Shown here: positions 26,204 to 34,200 of the stretch, piece by piece
How positions within the stretch are numbered: the stretch's first letter is position 1
Layout: every line of letters begins with the position of its first letter
Made by a program: the position numbers and the translations under genes
The notes under the pieces: generated by a model
The model's database searches: none
What the model was told of the DNA's origin: nothing
Seen by the model: only the letters and a program-made list of their open reading frames with translations
Assembly: GCF_004000825.1 (NCBI RefSeq)
Contig: NZ_BILZ01000020.1
Span: forward strand, 1-64,000
Source of the DNA: Paenibacillus kobensis NBRC 15729
GTDB lineage: Bacteria > Bacillota > Bacilli > Paenibacillales > Paenibacillaceae
Direction of reading: 5' to 3'
DNA length: 64,000 bases

Positions 26204-26821
26204 ATGCTGGAGTATGAGAAGCTGTTGTGGGAAAGCGGCTGCGACGGGATAGCCGGCATCGATGAGGTTGGACGGGGCTGTTTGTTCGGCGATGTCGTAG
26301 CGGCTGCTGTTATTTTGCCTAAAGGTCTTGTTATTGAAGGCATTAACGACTCGAAGAAGCTGTCTGAGAAAAAGCGGGAAGAGCTCTACAGCGTTATTAC
26401 GGAGCAAGCGTTATATTGGTCGGTATGCCGGATCGATTCAGCCGAGATCGACCGGATTAATATTAAGCAGGCTTCCCGGCTGGCGATGAAACGGGCCGTT
26501 CTGACCCTTGGAGCAGAGCCCGGCCATCTGCTCGTCGACGCAGAGAAGATCGACCTTGATATCCCTCAGCAGGCTATTATTAAAGGCGACGCGACCAGCC
26601 AATCGATTGCAGCCGCTTCGATTGTTGCCAAGGTAACACGTGACCGTCTCTGTGTGGGCGAATGGGAAGCGATGTACCCCGGCTATGGCATTGCGATACA
26701 TAAAGGCTACGCCACGAAGCTTCACCGGGAAAAAATTGTCGAGCTCGGTCCGACGCCGATGCACCGCCGGTCCTTTCTTGGCAACATTATGGCGCAGATT
26801 GAGCAGCAGATACTGTTCTAA
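26204..26821 (+). CDS. rnhB: Ribonuclease HII
   Basis: Cuts RNA in RNA-DNA hybrids and at single ribonucleotides in DNA. The acidic active-site motif GIDEVGRG has D20 and E21; NDSKKLSEKKRE and HKGYATKLHR are further family blocks. The ATG at 26204 has GGGAG upstream; the ATG at 26189 does not. Length is 205 residues. The gene is followed by a terminator that closes the rplS-lepB-rbgA-rnhB stretch. Confidence 0.95.
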   Translation: MLEYEKLLWESGCDGIAGIDEVGRGCLFGDVVAAAVILPKGLVIEGINDSKKLSEKKREELYSVITEQALYWSVCRIDSAEIDRINIKQASRLAMKRAVLTLGAEPGHLLVDAEKIDLDIPQQAIIKGDATSQSIAAASIVAKVTRDRLCVGEWEAMYPGYGIAIHKGYATKLHREKIVELGPTPMHRRSFLGNIMAQIEQQILF

Positions 26822-26841
26822 CCGGTGCATGCAATAGTTAT

Positions 26842-26891
26842 AAAGCCCTTATTGTACGCTGCGGTTGACGCAGGTGCGGTGAGGGCTTTTT
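26842..26891 (+). terminator. Terminator after rnhB
   Basis: AAAGCCCT (26842-26849) pairs with AGGGCTTT (26882-26889), followed by T. The interior contains a second stem, CTGCG-GTTGA-CGCAG (26859-26873). Confidence 0.7.
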
Positions 26892-26950
26892 AAGTTATCC
26901 GAATATTGGCGGCATTGTGCACCGAACGGATTATTTTGTCTCGAGGCATG

Positions 26951-26976
26951 TAGGGTTAAGGGAGCGATGCCGATAT
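26951..26976 (+). promoter_or_regulatory. Possible sigma-D (motility) promoter of the FliK-like gene
   Basis: GCCGATAT at 26969-26976 is identical to the B. subtilis sigma-D -10 octamer. The -35 position holds TAGG (26951-26954, spacer 14) instead of TAAA, only two of four matches. It lies 42 bases before the TTG start. The same octamer occurs by chance inside fapR and comM, so the call is tentative. Confidence 0.35.
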
Positions 26977-27018
26977 AGGATATATAACAGGGTGGACGTA
27001 TAAAGGGGAATCGGCATT

Positions 27019-29091
27019 TTGAATATAAGCCAGATGATGAGAAGCTTGCTGGGGGACGTGCAGAGCGGTGACAGCAAGAAACTGGAGCTTAAACCCGGGC
27101 AGGTTGTGCGGGGCGTTGTAACGCAACTGCAGGGCGATCAGGAGGCAGTCGTGCAGATTAACGGCGTGCAAGTGCGCGCGAAGCTTGAAACGCCGATTGC
27201 GCCAGGACAGTCGACGATGCTGAGAGTTCAGCCTGAATCGACGCCGGAGCAGATTGTTCTAAAACCAGTAGATTTGAGTACGGCTCAAATGCCGGACGAT
27301 ACAGTTCGTCAGTTCGCGAAAGCTGCAGGACTCCCGGATACTGAATGGGCGATGAGCTTAATCAAGCAGTTGAAGCAGGATGGCATTCCGATGACGCGGG
27401 AGGTCGCCCAGGCACTCAAGCAGGCGTTCCAGGCGATGCCCAAAGGTGCCGATCCGCAGGAGTGGATGCAGGCTGCGGCAGCAGCTCTTAAACGGGGAAT
27501 GCCGATGACGGAGCAGACGGTATCCGCGATGAGGCAAGTGATGTTCGGCAAGCCGCTGCATGAGTTGATCGACACCCTTAATAAGCAGCTCGGAGAGATG
27601 ACGATTGGCAAAGATTCGACAGCGGTCGGTACGGCAGGGCAGACGGACGGAGATGAGAAGTCTGCAGCTTCGCTTAAGCTGCCGGAGAATGCGCTGTCGG
27701 CGGCGCTCCGTGTGAAAGGGTTGTTAACGCAAACGGTAGGGATGTCGCATAAGGCTGCAGAGGATGCGCTTCGTCTTGCTTCTGATCAAGCGGCAGGTGA
27801 TGCTGAGGGCAACGTAGCTGCGGAGACGGCGGGGCAGAGACAGGCTGGTGGAGCAACCCAGACGAAAGGATCGGCTGCGGGAGCTGCATCTGTGTTGAAT
27901 AACGATAGAGCTCTGACGGAGGAAGGACTAGACAACGTATCTGTCGCGAGAGGGAACTTGACACCGGGCAGTGCGACTGGTTCTGTTGGAACTGCTGCTG
28001 GATCTGTGAACAAAGCAAATGGCGGCGAACCCGCTGCCGGTTCGGCGGCTTCTGGTTTACCGGATGCAGCAGGCAGCGAGTCGGAATTGCCGGATTGGAT
28101 TGGCCGGATGCTCAGTACGCTTGGCGTCAGTCACGAGAACAAATTATTGCAGGCGGCAACACGACCTGCGGCGGCACAGCCTGCCGACGCGGCTGCAACA
28201 GAGGCCGCGGCTTCAGGCGATGAAGAGCCGGACACATTTAACACAGCTAGGCCTGCAGACGTAAGCGCGAACGGAAGGGCGGCTGAGACGCTGCGTCAGT
28301 CGCCAGCCGCAGCGGACGTCCGGGCAGCGGGCCTAGCAGCCTCTACGGCGAGCGCGGCGCAAGCAGGCGACGGAATCGCGGATGAGGGGCAAGCGGCTTC
28401 CGCATTGAGACTCGGCGGTCAGCCGGCGGCAGGCTCGATTCCTAACATGCCATTGCCGGCTGACGGCAGAGTGAATGGGGCAATGCCTCCACTTAATACG
28501 CATGCGGCGGATGGGATGGAATCGCTCAAAAGCGCGCTGTTGTCGCTTGCCGCAATGGATGACATGCCGGCTTCCGTTCGGGAAACGGCACAGCAGCTCA
28601 TTCATCAAATAACGGGTCAGCAGCTTATGCTTGCACCGGAGCGCAGCGGTACGATGTTAACTCATGTGACGATGTTTATTCCGCTCTACGATCAAGACGG
28701 CGGTCAGACCGCTTCCGTGCATGTGCAGACGCGCAGGGGCTCGAAGAATGAGCTTGATGCCTCCAATTGCCGGTTGTTGTTCGATTTGAAGTTGAAAGCG
28801 ATCGGTGAAACGCTCGTTGACGTTCATGTCGTAGATAATATCGTGAATTTGAATGTTTGGAACGACCATCCTGCTATGCAGCGATTGGCTGAGGACGAGC
28901 GGGGAGCGGTGGCTGAAGCGTTGAGTCGGGCAGGTTATCAGTTGCTGACGTTCAAAGTAAAGCCGATGCCGGATGCGGCGGCGGAGAATGCATCGTTCGC
29001 GGCTAGCCATGGGGGCGAGAAAATAGAATTGCCGCCGGTTGTACCGCCATACGGCGGCGTTCCATACAAAGGGGTCGATTACCGCATATGA
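27019..29091 (+). CDS. ylqG: FliK-like (hook-length control C-terminal domain) protein
   Basis: In the position of B. subtilis ylqG, whose function is unknown. The 690-residue protein has an N-terminal part with a beta-rich block (VVRGVVTQLQGDQEAVVQING, about 28-85), helical segments to about 215, a long Ala/Gly/Ser/Thr-rich low-complexity region (about 215-500), and a C-terminal domain (about 580-655; FDLKLKAIGETLVDVHVV, then RAGYQLLTFKV) resembling the FliK C-terminal domain. TTG start with AAAGGGG 10 bases upstream. It is coupled to the following FlhB-CC-like gene (4-base ATGA overlap). By analogy it may regulate or use the flagellar export gate; this is inference. Confidence 0.7.
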   Translation: MNISQMMRSLLGDVQSGDSKKLELKPGQVVRGVVTQLQGDQEAVVQINGVQVRAKLETPIAPGQSTMLRVQPESTPEQIVLKPVDLSTAQMPDDTVRQFAKAAGLPDTEWAMSLIKQLKQDGIPMTREVAQALKQAFQAMPKGADPQEWMQAAAAALKRGMPMTEQTVSAMRQVMFGKPLHELIDTLNKQLGEMTIGKDSTAVGTAGQTDGDEKSAASLKLPENALSAALRVKGLLTQTVGMSHKAAEDALRLASDQAAGDAEGNVAAETAGQRQAGGATQTKGSAAGAASVLNNDRALTEEGLDNVSVARGNLTPGSATGSVGTAAGSVNKANGGEPAAGSAASGLPDAAGSESELPDWIGRMLSTLGVSHENKLLQAATRPAAAQPADAAATEAAASGDEEPDTFNTARPADVSANGRAAETLRQSPAAADVRAAGLAASTASAAQAGDGIADEGQAASALRLGGQPAAGSIPNMPLPADGRVNGAMPPLNTHAADGMESLKSALLSLAAMDDMPASVRETAQQLIHQITGQQLMLAPERSGTMLTHVTMFIPLYDQDGGQTASVHVQTRRGSKNELDASNCRLLFDLKLKAIGETLVDVHVVDNIVNLNVWNDHPAMQRLAEDERGAVAEALSRAGYQLLTFKVKPMPDAAAENASFAASHGGEKIELPPVVPPYGGVPYKGVDYRI

Positions 29092-29423
29092 CAAAACGAT
29101 ACACGCCGGAACCGACAACGAGCGCAAAAGCGAGTTCGGAACAAGTGACGATATCGGCACGCAAAGCGGTAGCGCTCAAATATGAGCCGGGCGAGCGGTC
29201 GGCGCCTGTCGTCGTTGCGAAAGGCAAAGGCCATCTTGCCGATGCCATATTGGCGAAGGCGTCGGAGAATGGTGTTCCGATTCAAGAAGACGCCTCTTTG
29301 GTCGAAGTGTTGTCGAAGCTGGAAGTGGAACAAGAAATTCCGCCGGAGCTGTACGCGCTTGTGGCTGAGATTTTAAGTTTCGTCTACCGCTCGGACAAGA
29401 AGGCAGGGGTATGGAATGACTAA
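29088..29423 (+). CDS. ylqH: Stand-alone FlhB C-terminal-domain protein (FlhX/YlqH type)
   Basis: A 111-residue soluble homologue of the cytoplasmic domain of FlhB. RKAVALKYEPGERSAPVVVAKG aligns with FAIALKYDAAKMEAPVVLAKG of the full-length FlhB encoded at 58671, and the ending EIPPELYALVAEILSFVYR aligns with SIPSDLFQAVAEVLAYVYK. It lacks the membrane part and the self-cleaving NPTH motif. The ATG overlaps the stop of the FliK-like gene. In other bacteria such proteins can partly replace the cleaved FlhB C-domain; here that is inferred. The stop overlaps the YraN-family gene. Confidence 0.88.
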   Translation: MTKRYTPEPTTSAKASSEQVTISARKAVALKYEPGERSAPVVVAKGKGHLADAILAKASENGVPIQEDASLVEVLSKLEVEQEIPPELYALVAEILSFVYRSDKKAGVWND

Positions 29424-29865
29424 TCGGCCGCAAGGCAATATAGGGAGTCCCCCTGCAAATGGATTCAACAATGAACATAGCCATAAAAGCAGCAAGCGCA
29501 GAAGCCGGGTCGAAACAGGACGTTTGGGCGAGGAAGCTGCTGCGGCTTATCTCCAGTCAGAAGGCTATGTAATTAGATCGCGCAATTGGCGTTGCAAAGC
29601 GGGCGAACTCGATATCGTAGCTGAGTTTGGCGGCGTGACCGTGATCGTGGAAGTTCGTACACGGACAGCTGGTTCGACTGCGGCATTCGGTACGGCAGTA
29701 GAATCGATTGATGCACGCAAAGTATATAAAGTGCGGACTATGGCAGCGCTCTACCTGCAGTCGCATGGTCTGCAGCACACGGCCGTTCGCTGTGACGCTG
29801 TTATTGTGCTGCTCGGGCAAGATGGCGGGGCTGTCGAGATTTCACATATGCAGAACGTATTATAA
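29416..29865 (+). CDS. YraN-family (UPF0102) putative nuclease
   Basis: Restriction-endonuclease-fold protein of unknown role. The core motif series is present: GRLGEEAAAAYLQSEGY, then GELDIVAEFGGVTVIVEVRTR, giving the PD-(D/E)xK-type residues E and D of GELD and E of EVRTR (arginine where many members have lysine). A non-conserved Asn/Ser-rich tail of about 30 residues precedes the domain. Length is 149 residues. It overlaps the FlhB-like gene by 8 bases and ends before a bidirectional terminator. Confidence 0.85.
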   Translation: MTNRPQGNIGSPPANGFNNEHSHKSSKRRSRVETGRLGEEAAAAYLQSEGYVIRSRNWRCKAGELDIVAEFGGVTVIVEVRTRTAGSTAAFGTAVESIDARKVYKVRTMAALYLQSHGLQHTAVRCDAVIVLLGQDGGAVEISHMQNVL

Positions 29866-29875
29866 GAGATAGTGC

Positions 29876-29911
29876 AGAAGACGCTGCGGATTTCGGTCCG
29901 CGGCGTCTTCT
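29876..29911. terminator. Terminator between convergent yraN-type gene and comM
   Basis: AGAAGACGCTGCGGA (29876-29890) and TCCGCGGCGTCTTCT (29897-29911) form a 15-bp stem with one wobble and the loop TTTCGG. It lies between converging genes and can serve both strands. Confidence 0.85.
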
Positions 29912-29953
29912 TGTATTGTATATCTAGGTTATTAGTCCTGCGGGTCCTAAAGA

Positions 29954-31510
29954 CTACCCGCCGATCGATTCGCCCGATCTGCGGTACTGAATTGCCTCCG
30001 ACATATGCGCCTCTCGAATATCGGGATAGCCTTCGACGTCAGCGATCGTGCGAGCGAGCCGGAGCAGACGGTCATGAGCACGGAAGCTGATGCCGAGGGT
30101 GTCGAAGGCATGGCGAAGCAGCCTGGCTGCTTCGGGCGACAATCTGGCAGCGCGGTGAAGTGCGGCGCCTGACAGCTCGCCGTTCCACCGTACGCCTGTA
30201 TCATGCGCCCGATGCTGCTGGCGCTCGACGGCCGCCAGGACGCCGGCTAACATATCGGCGCTCGTCATGCCTGGCTTCGCCGATTTGAACGATTGAGGCC
30301 GCGGCACTTCGAGCAGCAAGTCGATTCGGTCGATGAGCGGACCGGATATTTTGCTGCGGTAACGGAGTACTGCCGCATCGGAGCAAATACAGCGGCGGTC
30401 AATCGTTTCGTTGCCGTAATAGCCGCATGGACACGGGTTCATGGACGCGGCCAGCATGAAGCGGGCAGGGAACCGAACGACCGCTTTGGTCCGGGCGATC
30501 GTTACTTCGCGGTCCTCGAGCGGCTGCCGAAGCACTTCAAGAGAAGGACGTGTAAACTCGGGCAGTTCATCCAGGAACAGCACGCCGCGGTGAGCAAGCG
30601 TTGCTTCTCCTGGCCGCGGAATGGTACCTCCGCCAATGAGGCCGCCGGCCGATATCGTATGATGGGGCGCGCGAAAAGGCCGTGTGCGAATAAGCGAGGA
30701 AGGACTATGGCCGAGCTTGCCGGCGACGCTGTATATTTTGGTCACCTCGAGCGCTTCTTCATCGGACAGCGGCGGAAGGATCGTAGGAAGACGTTTCGCA
30801 AGCATAGTCTTGCCTGTCCCGGGAGGTCCGCTGAGCATGACATTATGTCCGCCTGCGGCTGCGACAAGAAGTGCCCGCTTCGCCCCGTGAAGTCCGAGCA
30901 CATCGGCATAATCAAGCGTAGTCTCGCTCCCGGATGTGATGGTCTCGCCGCGGTGTTCCATGGTGCTTCTGCTTGGTGTAAATAGAAATGACCGCCAGCG
31001 TTCACCGTCTCCCCATGCTGCCATTTCATTCAGATGGCTGATTGCATAGACTTCGACACCGCTTATGAGCGAAGCTTCTGCTGCATTGCCGCTTGGCAGC
31101 ACGACACGATTGAAACCGCGGCGTACTGCTTGCTCGACCATGGGCAGTACGCCGGGGACGGCGCGAAGCTCGCCGCTCAGCGCAAGCTCGCCGATGAGCA
31201 GCGTTCCATCGAACGCATTCAGCGGCAATTGGGCGCTCGCCGCAAGTATGGCGCCGGCAATGGACAAATCGAAGGCAGAACCTTCCTTGCGAAGATCCGC
31301 AGGAGCAAGATTGACTGTAATTCGACTCATCGGGAACTGGAAGCCGCAGTTGCGAATGGCGGAACGGACGCGCTCGGCCGATTCGCGAATCGCGCTGTCG
31401 GGTAAGCCGACAAGGCTAATCTGGGGAAGACCATTGGAAATATCTGCTTCAACCGCTACAAGTACGCCTTCGATACCGATGACGCTTGCTCCTAATAATT
31501 GGGCATACAT
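29954..31510 (-). CDS. comM: YifB/ComM-family Mg-chelatase-like AAA ATPase
   Basis: Hexameric helicase-type AAA+ protein; ComM promotes branch migration during integration of transforming DNA in naturally competent bacteria. Layout: an N-terminal Lon-protease-like ChlI domain (GLPDSAIRESAERVRSAI, about 35-51), Walker A GPPGTGKT at 228-235, Walker B LFLDELPE near 312, and a cysteine motif MNPCPCGYY...CIC. GGCGGAGGTG lies 9 bases upstream of the ATG at 31510. Length is 518 residues. It is the only minus-strand gene between 7.2 and 64 kb and has its own promoter. DprA, another recombination mediator, is nearby at 34201. Confidence 0.9.
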   Translation of the reverse strand: MYAQLLGASVIGIEGVLVAVEADISNGLPQISLVGLPDSAIRESAERVRSAIRNCGFQFPMSRITVNLAPADLRKEGSAFDLSIAGAILAASAQLPLNAFDGTLLIGELALSGELRAVPGVLPMVEQAVRRGFNRVVLPSGNAAEASLISGVEVYAISHLNEMAAWGDGERWRSFLFTPSRSTMEHRGETITSGSETTLDYADVLGLHGAKRALLVAAAGGHNVMLSGPPGTGKTMLAKRLPTILPPLSDEEALEVTKIYSVAGKLGHSPSSLIRTRPFRAPHHTISAGGLIGGGTIPRPGEATLAHRGVLFLDELPEFTRPSLEVLRQPLEDREVTIARTKAVVRFPARFMLAASMNPCPCGYYGNETIDRRCICSDAAVLRYRSKISGPLIDRIDLLLEVPRPQSFKSAKPGMTSADMLAGVLAAVERQQHRAHDTGVRWNGELSGAALHRAARLSPEAARLLRHAFDTLGISFRAHDRLLRLARTIADVEGYPDIREAHMSEAIQYRRSGESIGG

Positions 31511-31587
31511 AACAAAAAACACCTCCGCCTAATTCGGACGAAGGTGCTTCCTTACTTTTCCGGTTCTATAAATAATTATATAAATCT

Positions 31588-31616
31588 ATGATAACGAGGC
31601 ATCGTCGGTATGTCAA
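31588..31616 (-). promoter_or_regulatory. Sigma-A promoter of comM
   Basis: On the minus strand, a perfect TTGACA (31616-31611) and TATCAT (31593-31588) separated by 17 bp, about 80 bases upstream of the comM start. Confidence 0.75.
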
Positions 31617-31643
31617 TCCGAACGAAAGCTATAGGCTTGATCG

Positions 31644-31820
31644 ACAATTAATTGTTCGTAAACAGCAATGTTAATTGGTACGTAAAATGAATGATGATTC
31701 TATTATTTCATCTCAAAACTAGATGAATTCCATATCAAAAGAGCAGTTTATAATTTTATTAAATGTGAGGTAAGAATGTACGTTTAGTGATAAGATATAG
31801 TTGTTTGTTTACATTAAACA
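31644..31820. promoter_or_regulatory. AT-rich comM-sucC intergenic region with palindromes
   Basis: The 347-bp gap (31511-31857) has no gene; the longest frame starting with ATG (near 31588) is 28 codons with no ribosome binding site. Besides the comM promoter it holds a perfect 12-base palindrome ACAATTAATTGT (31644-31655) and TGTTT-ACATT-AAACA (31806-31820). An extended -10, TGA-TAAGAT (31788-31796), would place the sucC start point near 31803, so the second palindrome would sit at the start site, a usual repressor position. Confidence 0.4.
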
Positions 31821-31857
31821 TTGCTTGATTCAGTTTGCGGATTGGAGGATTTCGTTA

Positions 31858-33018
31858 ATGAATATCCATGAGTACCAAGGCAAAGAAGTCCTGAAGCAAT
31901 ACGGGGTTTCGGTGCCAGAAGGTAAAGTAGCTTTCACCGTTGACGAAGCAGTCGAGGCAGCTAAGGCGCTCGGAACTTCCGTCGTCGTCGTTAAAGCACA
32001 AATCCACGCAGGTGGACGCGGTAAAGCGGGCGGCGTTAAAGTCGCGAAAAATTTGGATGAAGTGAAAGCTTATGCGAGTGAAATTCTCGGCAAAACGCTT
32101 ATCACGCACCAAACGGGTCCAGAAGGTAAAGAAGTGAAGCGCCTGCTTATCGAGCAAGGCTGCGACATTAAGAAAGAGTATTATGTAGGTGCTGTTGTCG
32201 ACCGTGCTACGGGCCGCGTCGTTCTGATGGCTTCCGAAGAAGGCGGTACGGAGATCGAAGAGGTTGCCGCTCACTCGCCTGAGAAAATTTTCAAAGAAAT
32301 CGTTGACCCTGCAATCGGCCTTCAGCCTTTCCAAGCGAAGCGTCTTGCATTCAACATCAACATCCCGAAAGAGCTCGTGAACAAAGCGGCAAGCTTCATG
32401 ATCGCGCTGTACACGGCTTTCGTGGACAAAGACTGCTCCATTGCGGAGATCAACCCGCTCGTCGTGACTGGCGACGGCAATGTTATGGCGCTCGACGCCA
32501 AGCTGAACTTCGATTCCAACGCGCTGTACCGCCATGCGGACATCGTTGCGCTGCGCGACCTGGATGAAGAAGATGAGAAGGAAATTCAAGCGTCCAAGTT
32601 CGACCTGAGCTACATTGCACTCGATGGCAACATCGGCTGCATGGTTAACGGCGCAGGCCTTGCAATGGCGACGATGGACATTATCAAATATTACGGCGGC
32701 GACCCGGCTAACTTCCTCGACGTAGGGGGCGGTGCGACGAAAGAGAAAGTAACGGAAGCGTTCAAAATCATTCTGTCCGACGACAAAGTAAAAGGCATCT
32801 TCGTTAACATCTTCGGCGGCATTATGAAATGTGACGTAATCGCCGATGGCGTTATTGCGGCTGCGAGAGAGCTCGGTCTCGACCGTCCGCTCGTCGTCCG
32901 TCTCGAAGGCACGAACGTAGAGCTCGGCAAAAAAATGCTGAACGAATCCGGTCTGAACATTGTAGCAGCCGATTCGATGGCAGACGGCGCTCAGAAGATC
33001 GTCGCGCTCGTGAAATAG
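31858..33018 (+). CDS. sucC: Succinate-CoA ligase [ADP-forming] subunit beta
   Basis: Tricarboxylic acid cycle enzyme; the beta subunit binds nucleotide (ATP-grasp domain) and, with SucD, interconverts succinyl-CoA and succinate plus ATP. The N-terminus [17 protein letters not shown] is diagnostic, followed by [15 protein letters not shown] and the C-terminal [14 protein letters not shown]. Length is 386 residues. TTGGAGG precedes the ATG at 31858. Forms an operon with sucD, 49 bases downstream. Confidence 0.97.
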   Translation: MNIHEYQGKEVLKQYGVSVPEGKVAFTVDEAVEAAKALGTSVVVVKAQIHAGGRGKAGGVKVAKNLDEVKAYASEILGKTLITHQTGPEGKEVKRLLIEQGCDIKKEYYVGAVVDRATGRVVLMASEEGGTEIEEVAAHSPEKIFKEIVDPAIGLQPFQAKRLAFNINIPKELVNKAASFMIALYTAFVDKDCSIAEINPLVVTGDGNVMALDAKLNFDSNALYRHADIVALRDLDEEDEKEIQASKFDLSYIALDGNIGCMVNGAGLAMATMDIIKYYGGDPANFLDVGGGATKEKVTEAFKIILSDDKVKGIFVNIFGGIMKCDVIADGVIAAARELGLDRPLVVRLEGTNVELGKKMLNESGLNIVAADSMADGAQKIVALVK

Positions 33019-33067
33019 GACAACCAACCGGCAAATTCCGAATTTCTTTAGGGGATGTGAAATTTCG

Positions 33068-34000
33068 ATGAGCATTTTGATCAATAAAGATACAAAAGTC
33101 ATCACGCAGGGCATCACGGGTAAAACCGCGCTGTTCCACGCGAAAGGCGCGCTCGATTACGGCACGCAAATGGTCGGCGGCACTTCGCCGGGCAAAGGCG
33201 GTACCACGGTCGATATCACGTTGGAGAACGGTACGACGGCATCGCTGCCAGTATTCAATACCGTAACTGAAGCGGTAGCGGCTACAGGCGCGACGGCATC
33301 GGTTATTTATGTTCCGCCAGCATTCGCTGCTGACGCGATTCTCGAAGCGGTTGACGCTCAGCTTGACCTTGTTATCTGCATCACGGAAGGTATTCCGGTG
33401 CTTGACATGGTGAAAGTACAGCGTTACATGGAAGGCAAGAAAACGCGTCTGATCGGTCCGAACTGCCCAGGCCTCATTACGCCTGACGAATGCAAAATCG
33501 GTATCATGCCAGGCTACATTCATACGAAAGGGCATGTCGGCGTCGTTTCGCGTTCCGGTACCCTCACTTATGAAGCGGTTCACCAGCTGACGACGCGCGG
33601 CATCGGCCAATCGTCCGCAGTCGGCATTGGCGGCGACCCTGTTAAAGGTACGGAATTCATCGACGTGCTCAGCATGTTCAATGAAGATCCGGACACGTAT
33701 GCTGTTATCATGATCGGCGAGATCGGCGGTACGGCTGAGGAAGAAGCAGCTGAGTGGATCAAAGCGAACATGAAAAAGCCGGTTGTCGGCTTCATCGGCG
33801 GCGCTACGGCTCCTGCTGGCAAGCGTATGGGACATGCTGGCGCAATCATCTCTGGCGGCAAAGGTACGGCTGCTGAGAAAATTTCGACGTTGGAAGCTTG
33901 CGGCATTAAAGTCGCGCCTACACCGTCCGAAATGGGTTCGACGCTCGTATCGGTGCTCGAGGAGCAAGGTCTGCTCGAGAAATGCATCACTCGCAAATAA
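33068..34000 (+). CDS. sucD: Succinate-CoA ligase [ADP-forming] subunit alpha
   Basis: CoA-binding subunit carrying the phosphohistidine. The N-terminal Rossmann-type CoA site ([20 protein letters not shown]) and the active-site histidine in [11 protein letters not shown] are present, as are GPNCPGLI and [10 protein letters not shown]. Length is 310 residues. AGGGGATG precedes the ATG. A strong terminator follows, so sucCD is a self-contained operon. Confidence 0.97.
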   Translation: MSILINKDTKVITQGITGKTALFHAKGALDYGTQMVGGTSPGKGGTTVDITLENGTTASLPVFNTVTEAVAATGATASVIYVPPAFAADAILEAVDAQLDLVICITEGIPVLDMVKVQRYMEGKKTRLIGPNCPGLITPDECKIGIMPGYIHTKGHVGVVSRSGTLTYEAVHQLTTRGIGQSSAVGIGGDPVKGTEFIDVLSMFNEDPDTYAVIMIGEIGGTAEEEAAEWIKANMKKPVVGFIGGATAPAGKRMGHAGAIISGGKGTAAEKISTLEACGIKVAPTPSEMGSTLVSVLEEQGLLEKCITRK

Positions 34001-34065
34001 GCGAATCAAAATATCGTAAATAACCGTCATGCACAAGTGCAAACGTACGGTTTTACCGATAAGGC

Positions 34066-34109
34066 AAGCAGCCTTTCGGCCCTTTATAGGGGCGAAAGGC
34101 TGCTTTTTT
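34066..34109 (+). terminator. Strong terminator after sucCD
   Basis: AAGCAGCCTTTCG (34066-34078) and CGAAAGGCTGCTT (34093-34105), 13 bp, plus 3 inner GC pairs after a mismatch, followed by six T. A smaller AACCGT...ACGGTTTT hairpin (34022-34054) just upstream may act in tandem. Confidence 0.93.
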
Positions 34110-34175
34110 GCATTTAAATGGAGATGGCGGCTTGCATTCTCGTTCCGCCTAGAGCAAAATAGGTAAAGGAATGCA

Positions 34176-34194
34176 GGCCTCCGTCAAGGAGGCT
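34176..34194 (+). promoter_or_regulatory. Hairpin covering the dprA ribosome binding site
   Basis: GGCCTCC (34176-34182), loop GTCAA, GGAGGCT (34188-34194): 7 bp including one GU pair. The right arm is the core of AAGGAGG that serves the dprA ATG at 34201, so the structure would hide it. Confidence 0.7.
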
Positions 34195-34200
34195 ATTGGA

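Noticed and set aside
28019-28560. Low-complexity Ala/Gly-rich region in the FliK-like gene as a possible frameshift or repeat expansion
   Set aside because: The frame is continuous, no exact tandem repeat is visible, and such regions are normal in FliK proteins.
30645-30654. GCCGATATC inside comM
   Set aside because: Within conserved coding sequence, no -35; chance match.
31588-31700. Small open frame of 28 codons upstream of sucC
   Set aside because: No ribosome binding site and it coincides with the comM promoter -10.
31855-34042. Long minus-strand open frames (about 400 codons each) opposite sucC and sucD
   Set aside because: Antisense shadows caused by codon bias in GC-rich highly expressed genes; the plus-strand proteins are unmistakable.
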